From Enteractinococcus coprophilus (GTDB taxonomy: Bacteria > Actinomycetota > Actinomycetes > Actinomycetales > Micrococcaceae), in assembly GCF_006716305.1 (NCBI RefSeq), contig NZ_VFOU01000001.1, positions 434,001 through 498,000 of the forward strand: a stretch of 64,000 bases of DNA, written 5' to 3'. Below the pieces are notes generated by a model that ran no database searches, was not told where the DNA came from, and saw only the letters and a program-made list of their open reading frames with translations. This document shows positions 1 through 8,796 of this stretch, one piece after another. Positions within the stretch are counted from its first letter, which is position 1, and each line of letters starts with the position of its first letter. The position numbers and the translations under genes are program-made.

Positions 1-645
1 GTCAAAGCAGCAGCCGAGCAGGCCTTTGCCGTGCGCATGGAAAACATGGGTCAGGCCTGTAACTCGAATAAGCGCATGATTGTCATGGACGATATTTATG
101 ATGATTTCGTTTCCGAGATGGTCAACCTGGCGTCCGATCTCAAACCGGGTGACCCGAGCCAACCCGAGGACAATGCCTACTCACCGCTGTCGTCGGAAAA
201 AGCCGCCGAGGGTCTGGTTGATCAAATTCAGCGGGCCAAAGCAGCTGGCGCGACCGTTCATGTCGGTGGTGACCGTCCAGACCTGCCGGGATTCTATGTC
301 CAGCCCACCGTGGTGACGGATGTGCCGCAAGGTTCCGAAATTTACTATGAAGAATTCTTCGGACCGGTCATCAATATCTTCCGGGTGGAATCCGATGAAG
401 AAGCCCTGCAGCTGGCCAACGATTCCCAGTACGGCCTGGGTTCTGCAGTGTTTGCCACCGATGCCGATCGTGCCCGCAAATTCGCTGATCAACTCGATGC
501 CGGTATGGTCGGGGCCAACACCTCGCCGGAAGAATCCGCCGAAGTGCCCTTTGGTGGAGTCAAACGCTCAGGCTACGGACGCGAACTCGGCCCGGTTGGC
601 ATGGACGAATTCGTCAACAAACGCCTGTTCACGGTCAAAAAATAA
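1..645 (+). CDS. gabD: NAD(P)-dependent succinate-semialdehyde dehydrogenase, C-terminal part
   Basis: The reading frame is open from the first base, so this is the last 214 residues of an aldehyde dehydrogenase whose start lies outside the window. The family oxidises aldehydes to acids with NAD(P)+. The catalytic cysteine is visible in the motif GQACN, at residue 20 of the fragment. It is followed by the usual C-terminal region with the EEFFGPV block and the PFGGVKRSG block near the end. The overall pattern resembles GabD-type succinate-semialdehyde dehydrogenases, but the substrate cannot be fixed without the N-terminal half. A strong hairpin terminator begins about 15 bases after the stop. 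Confidence 0.8.
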   Translation, partial: VKAAAEQAFAVRMENMGQACNSNKRMIVMDDIYDDFVSEMVNLASDLKPGDPSQPEDNAYSPLSSEKAAEGLVDQIQRAKAAGATVHVGGDRPDLPGFYVQPTVVTDVPQGSEIYYEEFFGPVINIFRVESDEEALQLANDSQYGLGSAVFATDADRARKFADQLDAGMVGANTSPEESAEVPFGGVKRSGYGRELGPVGMDEFVNKRLFTVKK

Positions 646-659
646 CTGCACGAGATAAC

Positions 660-698
660 AAATGCGGGAGCCAGCCTAATGCTGACTCCCGCATTTTT
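660..698. terminator. Bidirectional terminator, first copy of a duplicated element
   Basis: The arms are AAATGCGGGAGCCAGC and GCTGACTCCCGCATTT, with one mismatch and a short loop, followed by a T run. It ends the aldehyde dehydrogenase gene. An almost identical hairpin sits at 1990-2027, on the other side of the toxin-antitoxin pair. Confidence 0.85.
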
Positions 699-709
699 CA
701 TTGAGCTAG

Positions 710-1342
710 TTACCATCGGACCCGAATACCCAACGGAAAGCAGATATCTGCCAGCCAGTTTCTGTCGGGCATCCTGCTGAAAATTCTAGCCACGGAGGGG
801 TCGGCGACGAGCGCATCTGATTCGACGCGGTCACCAAAGAGTACAACCGCTACGGTATCGTTACAGCGATTACTCATCCACGCCACCCCTTCGTATCCTG
901 CACGATGCGCAGCTTGCGCCCAGCGGACAGTCTTGGGATAAGTGTGCATGTCCGATGACGTGAGCGCCTGATGAGTGGTGCCAAGCGCCCGAAGCCCGGT
1001 GCCCATAAACTTTGCTAATTTCAGTGTTCTACGAGTACGAAACGCCGCCATAACTGTCCGCATATAGTCTGCTGGGATGAGGGCGCCACCAGCGGCTGGA
1101 ATATCCCTGAGCAGGGTCTCAGAGATTGCGGCTTCAGCCGAGTACGCTGCGTACAATACCGGAACAATATCTCCGGCATCATCAGTAAAAAATGCAAAAC
1201 GAGTCGGTGCTCCGTAGCCTGGGTTGAAGTCAGTGACTCGTCTCCCACCGTCATTGTTCAAAACCCGGTACAACAGTTGTTGGGTTTGAACAGTAAAGGT
1301 CTCTGCGACTCGTAGACCCGTAGGCCACTGAGTTTCTACCAC
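710..1342 (-). CDS. RES-domain toxin (NAD+-degrading family)
   Basis: This 210-residue protein carries the RES fold pattern. The three residues that name the family are visible: an arginine in LLYRV (R26), a glutamate in the AEAAISETLL helix (E75) and a serine in VAWMSNR (S157). RES toxins of Xre-RES modules deplete cellular NAD+. The start is the GTG at 1342, which overlaps the stop region of the upstream antitoxin gene by 7 bases, so the pair is translationally coupled with the antitoxin first. Assignment to the family is firm. Activity in this strain is inferred. Confidence 0.82.
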   Translation of the reverse strand: MVETQWPTGLRVAETFTVQTQQLLYRVLNNDGGRRVTDFNPGYGAPTRFAFFTDDAGDIVPVLYAAYSAEAAISETLLRDIPAAGGALIPADYMRTVMAAFRTRRTLKLAKFMGTGLRALGTTHQALTSSDMHTYPKTVRWAQAAHRAGYEGVAWMSNRCNDTVAVVLFGDRVESDALVADPSVARIFSRMPDRNWLADICFPLGIRVRW

Positions 1343-1866
1343 TGGGCTCCAAATCGGCCACGGAATACGGCCAGCACCTGTTCGGAGTTAGCAATCACAT
1401 CCACGGGTCGCTTACCACCCAGACTCGGGGACTCCAGGAGAAACCACTGTGCCACATCCTCATCAGTAACGTTAAGCTCCGTGGCTTCACGCAGTACTTG
1501 CAACACTGACTCGTAGATCTCGCCGGACTCGGTGAATTGGAAGCCCGGGTAGCGATAGGCATTGCGCCGAGAAATACCTAAGATTTTGTGAGCTTTCCGG
1601 CGGTCATTGGCGAACCCGCCGGTGGTCTGTTTTGAACCTGAGATCTGCGCTACCGTTCGGCCATCGAGGAAGCCAAACTCCGTTTCCATATCGCGCCAAG
1701 CATTTTCCGTTGCGACAACCCCTGCCGCCATCTGCGGTGAGATCGGTTGTTCCAACGCTTCCACAGCTTCACCCAATAACCGCATGGAATGTACCATCTG
1801 TTGGTATGCAACGGTCTCTTTGATCGCGAACCGCTCTGCTTGAGGGTCGGGCCTATGCGATACCAT
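1336..1866 (-). CDS. Xre/MbcA/ParS-type antitoxin
   Basis: This 176-residue protein lies directly upstream of the RES toxin gene and overlaps it by 7 bases. The middle part (around residues 75-115) contains an arginine- and lysine-rich segment with FANDRRKAHKILGISRRNAYRYP, compatible with a helix-turn-helix. The C-terminal part resembles the DUF2384 toxin-binding domain, including a VDVIANSEQVLAVF stretch near the end. Position, size and partner all fit the antitoxin of a RES module, which normally also represses the operon. The first 50 residues are less typical. A GGAGGG ribosome site lies just upstream of the ATG at 1866. Confidence 0.7.
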   Translation of the reverse strand: MVSHRPDPQAERFAIKETVAYQQMVHSMRLLGEAVEALEQPISPQMAAGVVATENAWRDMETEFGFLDGRTVAQISGSKQTTGGFANDRRKAHKILGISRRNAYRYPGFQFTESGEIYESVLQVLREATELNVTDEDVAQWFLLESPSLGGKRPVDVIANSEQVLAVFRGRFGAQW

Positions 1867-1989
1867 GTGACCCTCCTTTCCTTCGATTCAATCTTATATC
1901 CCTGATAGACGGAAATGAAGGGGCAGGTCATGTGGCCTGCTGAGCTATTTCTGGAATGACGCTGTGCATGTTCTGCCAACACAGATAAA

Positions 1990-2027
1990 AAATGCGGGAG
2001 CCAGCTGATGCTTGCTCCCGCATTTTT
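1990..2027. terminator. Bidirectional terminator, second copy of a duplicated element
   Basis: The left arm AAATGCGGGAGCCAGC is identical to that at 660-675, and the right arm differs at two or three positions. A runs on the left and T runs on the right let it act in both directions. It ends the TPP-enzyme gene transcribed leftward. Confidence 0.85.
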
Positions 2028-2060
2028 CTGAGGCGCTTCCAGCGCCGTCGTCGGTATGTT

Positions 2061-3716
2061 CTAGTAGGCCTGTTTGCGCTGTTCGACGATCAGGTGGATC
2101 AAGGCGAACTTGCCCTGCTCAATGGCCTGATAGGCCTGCTGAATCGCGGCTGGGATCTGCGAGTTCTCGGTGACTCGGATACCGCAGCCGCCGAATGCAT
2201 CGGCCATGGCGGCGAAGTCTGGGTTCTTCAGCTGGGTGCCGGAGACGCGGCCAGGGTAGTCGCGTTCCTGGTGGGTGCGGATGGTGCCGTATTCCTGGTT
2301 ATCCATGACGATGACCAACGGGGTGGCGCCGTATTGGGCGGCGGTGGCCAGTTCTTGACCATTCATCATGAACTCACCGTCACCGGCGACCGTGACGACA
2401 ATCTTTTCTGGGTTATCCAGCGACGCTGTCACAGCCGATGGAATGGAGTACCCCATGGAACCGTTGCGTGCCGAGATCAGCGAGCCATAGTGGTGGGTTG
2501 GGAAGTAGCGGTGTACCCAGTTGGTGTGCTCGCCGGCACCGAAAGTGACCATCGCGTCATACGGCAGGGTTGGCACCAAGTGGGCCATCATGGCATCCAT
2601 TGAGGCGGGGCCGTCGTCGATGCCTTCGGTGGGCAGGGCCGCGAATTCTTCTTGCTGGCGACGCATCTTGGCCGTCCAGTTTGCCCACTCGGGCTTATTG
2701 GGCAGGTCCATGCGCACCAGGTCGCGCACGAAGCTTTCCGGCTTGGCCACAATCTGGTGGGATACCGGACCCGAACGACCACGCAGAGCCGGGTCGATGG
2801 TGACCAGGAAGTTCTTTTTATCCCAGTTCTGTCGAATCGTGAAACCGTCGGTGACGGTGTCACCGGGCACGGTGCCCACGAACACGATGAGGTCGGTTTC
2901 TTCTAAGAGGTCATAGGTGGGTTTTGGCCGACCATAGCCCATCGGGCCAACGTAAGACGGTGAGTCAAACGGGATGGTTCCCTGGGTGCGCCACTCCACG
3001 GCTCCGGCGATCTGGTGGTCTTCTAACCAGCTGCTGAGCTGTTTGGATGCTTCTTCGGTCCAGTCGTTGCCACCGGTAATGAACAGTGGCTTATCGGATT
3101 CCAGCAGCGCGTCGTAGAGCTCTTTCCAGTCGTCAACGGTCATACCGCCGCCGGCCACTGGGATCTGCGGGTGCAGTCGGGCATCGATTTCTTCTTGAAT
3201 AATGTCTTCGGGCAGCCCCACGACGACGGGACCGGGGCGGCCGGAGGAGGCAGCGAACATCGCTTCGGCCACGATCTCGGATGCGCGGTCCGGGTGGTCT
3301 AAGACCATGACGCGTTTGGTACCGGTGCCAAACCAGGCGTGTGGGTCAAATTCTTGGAAGGCTTCCTTTTCGCGGTGTTCGAACGGGATCAGGCCCACGA
3401 ACAGCACCATCGCTGTGGAGTCCTGCCAGGCGGTATGCAGTGCGACGTGCGCGTTAGCTGCACCGGGACCACGGGTCACCATCGCAACACCGGGGGTTTT
3501 GTTGAGTTTGCCGTCGGCCTCAGCCATGTAGGTTGCCCCACCTTCGTGACGGCACACGATGTTTTGAATTGGGGAATCGGCCAGGCCGTCGAGAACATCC
3601 AAATAGGATTCGCCGGGAATCGTGTAGACGCGTTCTACGCCGTGCGCTACGAGTGTGTCGACGATGACGTGACCTGCGGATTTTCGTTGCCCGTTACTAT
3701 TAAGAGGGTATGCCAT
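2061..3716 (-). CDS. Acetolactate-synthase-like thiamine pyrophosphate enzyme
   Basis: This is a 551-residue TPP-dependent enzyme with the three-domain order of the acetolactate synthase/benzoylformate decarboxylase family. The cofactor-activating glutamate is in TIPGES (E36). The C-terminal TPP/Mg2+ motif begins at GDGEF (about 445) and runs to the DNQEYG block. The ATG at 3716 is chosen because AAGGAG lies ten bases upstream; a longer frame to 3779 has no ribosome site. It is a single gene without a small regulatory subunit, so a catabolic role is more likely than branched-chain amino acid synthesis. The butanediol dehydrogenase gene nearby hints at acetoin metabolism, but the substrate is not proven. 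Confidence 0.75.
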   Translation of the reverse strand: MAYPLNSNGQRKSAGHVIVDTLVAHGVERVYTIPGESYLDVLDGLADSPIQNIVCRHEGGATYMAEADGKLNKTPGVAMVTRGPGAANAHVALHTAWQDSTAMVLFVGLIPFEHREKEAFQEFDPHAWFGTGTKRVMVLDHPDRASEIVAEAMFAASSGRPGPVVVGLPEDIIQEEIDARLHPQIPVAGGGMTVDDWKELYDALLESDKPLFITGGNDWTEEASKQLSSWLEDHQIAGAVEWRTQGTIPFDSPSYVGPMGYGRPKPTYDLLEETDLIVFVGTVPGDTVTDGFTIRQNWDKKNFLVTIDPALRGRSGPVSHQIVAKPESFVRDLVRMDLPNKPEWANWTAKMRRQQEEFAALPTEGIDDGPASMDAMMAHLVPTLPYDAMVTFGAGEHTNWVHRYFPTHHYGSLISARNGSMGYSIPSAVTASLDNPEKIVVTVAGDGEFMMNGQELATAAQYGATPLVIVMDNQEYGTIRTHQERDYPGRVSGTQLKNPDFAAMADAFGGCGIRVTENSQIPAAIQQAYQAIEQGKFALIHLIVEQRKQAY

Positions 3717-3906
3717 GAATGGAAAGCTCCTTGACTGAAGTACTTTGCGTTCAGCCCAGTCGCCATTGACCATGGGCAAGCGCTAACCTCTACAAATTAC
3801 CAGCGATATAAGGGATAGTGGAATTTCAGACATTTATTTCCCATCACAAATACACCGCTACAAACATCCAGCACAATCGATCCGACAACCAGGAGAAGAT
3901 TCACGT

Positions 3907-4578
3907 ATGTCCAAGGTCATGATCATTGGCGGTCACGGAAAAGTCGCCCAGCTCGCAACACCTCTACTAGTGCAGGCCGGCCACACCGTAACCTCCATCA
4001 TTCGCAACCCTGACCAAGAAGACACCATCCACACGTTAGGTGCGGTTCCCCTCGTCCTCGACATCGAATCTGCGACCCGGGAAGATTTTGCCAAAGCATT
4101 CCGCGGCCAGGATGCAATCATTTGGGCGGCCGGTGCCGGTGGTGGAAACCCCGACCGCACCTACGCCATTGATCGGGACGCCGCAATCGCCTCCATTGAC
4201 GCCGCGCAGCAAGTTGGGGCCAAACGCTACATCATGGTCTCCTACCTTGGGTCGTCTCTAGAACACGACGTGCCAAACGACAGCCCGTTCTATCCGTACG
4301 CGCAATCCAAGGCCATCGCTGATGATCATCTGATGCAATCCGACCTGGACTGGACCATCCTTGGACCGGGCGCATTAACTCTGGAGGACCCGTCGGACAA
4401 GATCCGTCGAGTTGGACGCATGGCCTCTGACAACCTCGTTGAAGGTGAGAGCAGTGATACGTCGCGTGGCAACGTTGCTCAGGCGGTCCTGTCAGCGCTC
4501 ACCTCCGAGAGGAGCATTCGCACCGTTGTAGATTTTGTCGACGGCGACACCCCCATCAATCACGTCTTCGGGCTCTAA
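3907..4578 (+). CDS. NAD(P)-binding atypical SDR protein (YwnB/NmrA-like)
   Basis: This 223-residue protein begins with a Rossmann motif, MIIGGHGKVAQ, at residues 5-15. It contains the YPYAQSKAIADDHL segment typical of atypical short-chain dehydrogenases of the NAD(P)H-binding, NmrA-like group. These proteins act as small reductases or redox sensors; the reaction is unknown here. An AGGAGA sequence lies ten bases before the ATG. The gene diverges from the TPP-enzyme gene across a 190-base intergenic region and is followed by a hairpin, so it is probably transcribed alone. Confidence 0.65.
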   Translation: MSKVMIIGGHGKVAQLATPLLVQAGHTVTSIIRNPDQEDTIHTLGAVPLVLDIESATREDFAKAFRGQDAIIWAAGAGGGNPDRTYAIDRDAAIASIDAAQQVGAKRYIMVSYLGSSLEHDVPNDSPFYPYAQSKAIADDHLMQSDLDWTILGPGALTLEDPSDKIRRVGRMASDNLVEGESSDTSRGNVAQAVLSALTSERSIRTVVDFVDGDTPINHVFGL

Positions 4579-4591
4579 GACCTTCAACCAC

Positions 4592-4638
4592 AGCAACGCT
4601 CGGAAACCCGCCTTGCAGGTGGTTTCTGAGCGTTTGCT
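4592..4638 (+). terminator. Hairpin after the NAD(P)-binding gene
   Basis: An imperfect long inverted repeat is formed by AGCAACGCTCGGAAACC and GGTTTCTGAGCGTTTGCT, starting 14 bases after the stop. No strong T run follows, so its strength is uncertain. The rest of the 250-base gap to the next gene shows no open frame that I can support. Confidence 0.55.
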
Positions 4639-4829
4639 AGGAAGCCACCAGAATCCCGATTGTGGATCAGTCACAGGCGAAGAGATTCTGGTTCATTTGG
4701 GGGACCACAAGATGTGTGGACCATCCGAGGGTGAACGTCGATAATCCCCTGTTTTCTTTTGGATACAGAGTTGAGACGATGAAATAGCTAGGAAATCTAG
4801 TGTTGTCGACCAACCCAAGGAGGGTCTCT

Positions 4830-5909
4830 ATGACAATGCGAGCAGCTCGTTATTACGACCAAAAAGATATCCGAATCGAAGATATTGAACGCCCCACCCC
4901 TGGAGCCGATGATGTGCTGATCGATATCGCCTGGTGCGGTATCTGCGGCTCCGATCTGCATGAATATCTCGACGGCCCGATTTTCGTGCCAGGTAAAGGC
5001 AACCCGCATCCGATTTCCGGTGAAGAAGTTCCCATCACCCTGGGCCACGAATTCTCGGGCACCGTTGCTGAAGTAGGCGCTAATGTCAGTGACCTTGAAG
5101 TCGGGCAGCACGTCGTCGTTGAGCCCTACATTATCCATGAAGAGTACTGGGGCAAGGAGAACTACCACCTGACACCGGATCAGAACTTTATCGGGCTGGC
5201 CGGGATGGGCGGCGGGCTTGCCGAGCAGATTTCGGTGAACCGCCACTGGGTGCACCCGATCCCAGATAATATCGCACTCGACGAAGCCGCCCTGATCGAA
5301 CCTTTGGCCGTGGCCTATCACGCTTTTGAACGCTCAGGCGCTAAAGAAGGCGACGTCGCCCTGATTGGTGGCGCCGGACCGATCGGCCTTTTGACCGCAG
5401 CGGTCGCCAAAGCCCACGGGGTGACGACCATCATGTCCGAGTTGTCCAAGAAACGTATTGAGACAGCCAAAGACACCGGGGTCGCCGATCATGTGGTGAA
5501 TCCAGCCGAACAGGACGTTGTCCAAGAGGTTATGCGGATCACCGACAATAAGGGTGCCGATGTCGGCTTTGAGGCCACTTCTGTCGACGTCGTACTGAAC
5601 ACCCTATTTTCCGCGGTCAAGAAGGCCGGTGTGATCGTCAACGAATCAATCTGGGGTCATAAGCCGCAGGCAGACCTAGTACAACTGGTGACCAAGGAGC
5701 AGGATCTGCGTGGGACCATTGGGTATCACTTCAGTCACGAGCCGTCCATCAAACTGGTCAGCGAGGGCAAGGTGAACCTCAAGCCATTCATCACCCATAA
5801 GATCGGCCTGGATGATCTGATTGATAAAGGATTCGATACCCTGATCAATCACAACGACACGGCGGTGAAAATTCTTGTCTCGCCGACCGGTAAGGGACTC
5901 GAAGAATAA
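4830..5909 (+). CDS. bdhA: (R,R)-butanediol dehydrogenase, zinc-dependent
   Basis: This 359-residue medium-chain dehydrogenase closely follows the BdhA pattern. It has KDIRIEDIERP near the start, then the catalytic-zinc region WCGICGSDLHEYL and ITLGHEFSG, then the nucleotide-binding motif GGAGPIGLL. The four-cysteine structural zinc loop is missing, as in other BdhA proteins. The family interconverts acetoin and 2,3-butanediol with NAD(H). The ATG at 4830 is preferred because AAGGAGGG sits just upstream, although the frame extends to 4800. A strong hairpin follows. Confidence 0.85.
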   Translation: MTMRAARYYDQKDIRIEDIERPTPGADDVLIDIAWCGICGSDLHEYLDGPIFVPGKGNPHPISGEEVPITLGHEFSGTVAEVGANVSDLEVGQHVVVEPYIIHEEYWGKENYHLTPDQNFIGLAGMGGGLAEQISVNRHWVHPIPDNIALDEAALIEPLAVAYHAFERSGAKEGDVALIGGAGPIGLLTAAVAKAHGVTTIMSELSKKRIETAKDTGVADHVVNPAEQDVVQEVMRITDNKGADVGFEATSVDVVLNTLFSAVKKAGVIVNESIWGHKPQADLVQLVTKEQDLRGTIGYHFSHEPSIKLVSEGKVNLKPFITHKIGLDDLIDKGFDTLINHNDTAVKILVSPTGKGLEE

Positions 5910-5941
5910 CGTGCACGCACAGATAATATAAACAACTCTGT

Positions 5942-5980
5942 CGGGGCACTCAGCACTATTATCTGGTGCTGAGTGCCCCG
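5942..5980 (+). terminator. Hairpin terminator after bdhA
   Basis: A perfect 15-base stem is formed by CGGGGCACTCAGCAC and GTGCTGAGTGCCCCG around a nine-base loop. No long T run follows. Confidence 0.7.
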
Positions 5981-6061
5981 CCGCTATGCCACGCTCCTCG
6001 CGTGTATCCAACCGCGATTGAGCCATAGCCAGTTCACGACTAAAGTTCTTACACTTGTCGC

Positions 6062-7447
6062 ATGGACGAACAGAACAGCCTACCTTCGAAAGCTGCACTC
6101 GTTGCAGGACCGCCAAGCTCGCTGCCCACCGACTTCGGAACGTTCACGCTACGTTCTTATACATTCAACGGCATCACCCATGTAGCGATGACCCTGGGGG
6201 ATCTGGCCGCCGCAGATGCTCCGCTGGTGCGCATGCACAGCGAATGTTTAACCGGAGATGTGCTGGGCTCGCATCGGTGTGATTGCGGAGACCAACTGAC
6301 CGCCTCGCTGGAGGCGATCTCGACAGCAGGGACTGGCATCTTGCTGTATTTACGAGGCCAAGAAGGCCGCGGGATTGGGTTAGAGAATAAGCTGCGCGCC
6401 TATGCGCTGCAAGATACTGAGGGTTTGGATACCGTCGAGGCCAATCGAGCACTGAGTCTGCCCGATGATGCCCGCGATTATCAAGCCGCAGCGCAAATGC
6501 TCATTCATTTGGGATGTACGCGCATCCGGTTGCTGTCATCGAATCCTGCCAAATCCGATGCCTTGACCGCCCTTGGGATCGAAGTCGTTGGCCGGCTGAA
6601 TCTGCAGCTGCCAGACCGTCCAGAAAACAGTGCGTATCTGCAGTCCAAACGTCAGCGTATGAACCATGACGTGCCAACCGGACACCCGGATTTGGATCAC
6701 TCGTTGGAACTGGATGTCTACCGGACCATTGCGACCAATGACGAAGTATTGGCCCAGCTGGCACAAAGTGAAGATGGGTTTATCGCCACCCGCAGCGGCG
6801 ACGCGATGTTCGTCTCCGGCGCGCTGGATCGCCGCCATCTGCACTGCGTTCGTGCAGCCGTGGGGGCGGTTCTGGTGGGTGCCAGCACGGTTGTGGCCGA
6901 CAACCCGCAACTGACCGTCCGTGCGGTCGAAGGAGAAAACCCGACGCGGGTCGTCCTGGATCCGCAAGCGCGTATTCCACGCGACTCACGGGTACTACAG
7001 TCCGGCGATGCTCCCACCATTTGGCTCATCGGCGCAGATACTGAAGTTGAGGGACCACTAGCACCGCACGTCAAGATCGTGCGTCTACCGAGCACCTCGG
7101 CACAGCGCGTTGATCCGCACGCAGTCATTGCGGTGCTGCGTGAACACGTTGAGGGTTCGATTCTGGTGGAAGGTGGCGGACAGACAGTCTCGGAATTCCT
7201 TGCTGCAGGTGCCCTAGACCGATTGTTCCTCACCACCGCTCCGGTATTAATCGGTGACGGCGTCCCGGGCATTCGCTTCGAAGGGTCCGATGACATGGCC
7301 AAGGCGCTGCGCTACCCGTTCCGGCGGTACGTGTTCGGCCAGGATGTGTGCACCGAATATGTGCTGAGCTCTGCTGCACGAAAACACTCCGCCCAGACCC
7401 CGGCTCAGATGCGCGAGGTCGAGGAACAAGAACCGTCAATGGGCTGA
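6062..7447 (+). CDS. GTP cyclohydrolase II fused to a RibD-type reductase domain
   Basis: This 461-residue protein has two enzyme domains. Residues 25-200 are a RibA-type GTP cyclohydrolase II with the zinc ligands C62, C73 and C75 (C-x10-C-x-C) and the GQEGRGIGL motif at 99-107. Residues 235-440 are a RibD_C/dihydrofolate-reductase-like NADPH reductase with VLVGASTVVADNPQLTVR and VEGGGQTVSEFL. The deaminase domain of normal RibD and the RibB domain of normal RibBA are both absent. The pair could convert GTP to a reduced ribitylaminopyrimidine-type intermediate. No ribosome site is seen before the ATG at 6062. The 3' end overlaps the convergent glycosyltransferase gene by 12 bases. Confidence 0.85.
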   Translation: MDEQNSLPSKAALVAGPPSSLPTDFGTFTLRSYTFNGITHVAMTLGDLAAADAPLVRMHSECLTGDVLGSHRCDCGDQLTASLEAISTAGTGILLYLRGQEGRGIGLENKLRAYALQDTEGLDTVEANRALSLPDDARDYQAAAQMLIHLGCTRIRLLSSNPAKSDALTALGIEVVGRLNLQLPDRPENSAYLQSKRQRMNHDVPTGHPDLDHSLELDVYRTIATNDEVLAQLAQSEDGFIATRSGDAMFVSGALDRRHLHCVRAAVGAVLVGASTVVADNPQLTVRAVEGENPTRVVLDPQARIPRDSRVLQSGDAPTIWLIGADTEVEGPLAPHVKIVRLPSTSAQRVDPHAVIAVLREHVEGSILVEGGGQTVSEFLAAGALDRLFLTTAPVLIGDGVPGIRFEGSDDMAKALRYPFRRYVFGQDVCTEYVLSSAARKHSAQTPAQMREVEEQEPSMG

Positions 7448-8413
7448 GACTGAGCGCAGCACATCCACAATGATTTGGGCCGTGGCGTGCCAACCGAAAG
7501 ACAATCGCTGTCTGGCGGTGCGCGCCGCGGCTTTTATCTGGTTTCGATAGTGCGCGTCTTCAAGCCACTGGTGGAGTTTTTCGACCCAGACATTTTCATC
7601 TAGCGGTAGGGCTTCTCCCCCGCCGAGAGCTTCTTCTGCGCCGGTCCCCGCTGTCACAAACGCGGGAACGCCTGCTGCTAGTGCTTCGCGCACGACCAAG
7701 CCAAAAGTCTCAGCTTGCGAAGGTAACAGTAGCAAGTCTGCGCGATGATACAGGGCCGCGAGTTGCGTCGCATCCAGTTCTCCGGCAACAGTGGTCGTGC
7801 CTGCGGGCAGAGTAGCGAGAGTTTGTTGAAGTTGCTGCGCGTAGTCGGCATCGGTGAGTGGTCCGGCAAAGGTGCAGTGCCAACCGGTAACACCGCGCGC
7901 AGTCAACTGCTCTAGAACCTCGGCTAGGAACACTTGGTTCTTGTTGGGTTCCACCGCGCCGACACTGATCAGGCTCCCACCGGTGCCACCTACGGCCATT
8001 GGGCGCTCTTCCACCCCGGGCGTGGCCACAACCGCTTGGACTCCATGGCGCTTGCGCAACTCGTCTGCGGCAAATTGACTCGTGGCAATCACCGCATCTG
8101 CGGCCCGTAGATGCTGCCGCTCGCGTCGTGTGGCCTCCGGTGTCTCGGCCAGGGCATGCACTAGCTGAACTATCGGCCGGTCCTCCGCTAAAGGCGTGGG
8201 CAGCGAACAGCCAATCAGCCCGTCCAGTAACACCGGACCGTCAAGTGAGGCAATCAGCTCTGTGAGTGCCGCAATATCCTGCTCGCTGGGTTCTGGCCAC
8301 CCGCCGGTTATCGCGTGGCGTTGTAGCTGACCCTCTGCGGCGTCAACCACTGCCCAGTTATAGCGCAGTCCCCCGCTGATGCGACCCAGGGCGGGTTCGA
8401 ACAGATGAAACAT
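7436..8413 (-). CDS. Glycosyltransferase family 4 protein
   Basis: This 325-residue cytosolic glycosyltransferase has the GT-B pattern. SVGAVEPNKNQVFLAEVL marks the start of the second Rossmann domain (about residue 165). LLLPSQAETFGLVVREALAAGVPAFVT (about 225-252) is the nucleotide-sugar-binding block with the E-x7-E motif. The ATG shares one base with the stop of the preceding PTPS-like gene (TAATG), so both are translated as one unit. Its neighbours suggest it glycosylates a small pterin- or pyrimidine-like product rather than a cell-wall polymer. That is inference. Confidence 0.8.
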   Translation of the reverse strand: MFHLFEPALGRISGGLRYNWAVVDAAEGQLQRHAITGGWPEPSEQDIAALTELIASLDGPVLLDGLIGCSLPTPLAEDRPIVQLVHALAETPEATRRERQHLRAADAVIATSQFAADELRKRHGVQAVVATPGVEERPMAVGGTGGSLISVGAVEPNKNQVFLAEVLEQLTARGVTGWHCTFAGPLTDADYAQQLQQTLATLPAGTTTVAGELDATQLAALYHRADLLLLPSQAETFGLVVREALAAGVPAFVTAGTGAEEALGGGEALPLDENVWVEKLHQWLEDAHYRNQIKAAARTARQRLSFGWHATAQIIVDVLRSVSAH

Positions 8414-8796
8414 TAACCCCGGTCGGCAACCGTGTAGCTGACGCGAGCGCGGGGGTTTTCGTGAATCGTCACGCTGATGCCAATATCGGGTTGTTCAGCC
8501 AGGCTTGCCGCGAGCTTATCGCCGATGTACTGGGCGATCACCTCACTCGTAGACAGGCGCCCTTCAAAATCTGGGTGGGAGTCTAAGTCAGCGTAGCGCA
8601 ATGGCGCCAACGCGTCATCCAGCAGCTGGGTGGCGTGGCCAATGTCGAGTACCACCGAATGTTCGTCAAGTTCGGGTCGGGTGAAGGTCGCCTCAACGGT
8701 CAGGGTCGCGCCGTGGAGTTGTTGGGCGGGACCAAAGAACTCATTGGGCAGGCTGTGGGCGATCATCACGTAATCGTTGACGGTCAAACTAAACAT
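8413..8796 (-). CDS. Atypical 6-pyruvoyl-tetrahydropterin synthase/QueD-fold protein
   Basis: This 127-residue protein follows the PTPS/6-carboxytetrahydropterin synthase pattern: MIAHSL near the start, then LHGATLTVEATF, then VLDIGHATQLL and LSTSEVIAQYI. In canonical members three histidines bind zinc (H in AAH and both in HGH) and a cysteine just before HGH is catalytic. Here H14 and H28 remain, but the third ligand is Ala30 and the cysteine position is Gln. The chemistry is therefore probably changed. The gene overlaps the dehydrogenase gene upstream by 8 bases and the glycosyltransferase gene downstream by one. Confidence 0.75.
   Translation of the reverse strand: MFSLTVNDYVMIAHSLPNEFFGPAQQLHGATLTVEATFTRPELDEHSVVLDIGHATQLLDDALAPLRYADLDSHPDFEGRLSTSEVIAQYIGDKLAASLAEQPDIGISVTIHENPRARVSYTVADRG

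Noticed and set aside
2570-3734. Several open frames on the plus strand inside the TPP-enzyme gene
   Set aside because: They are antisense shadows of a well-supported gene, lack ribosome sites and show no known motifs.
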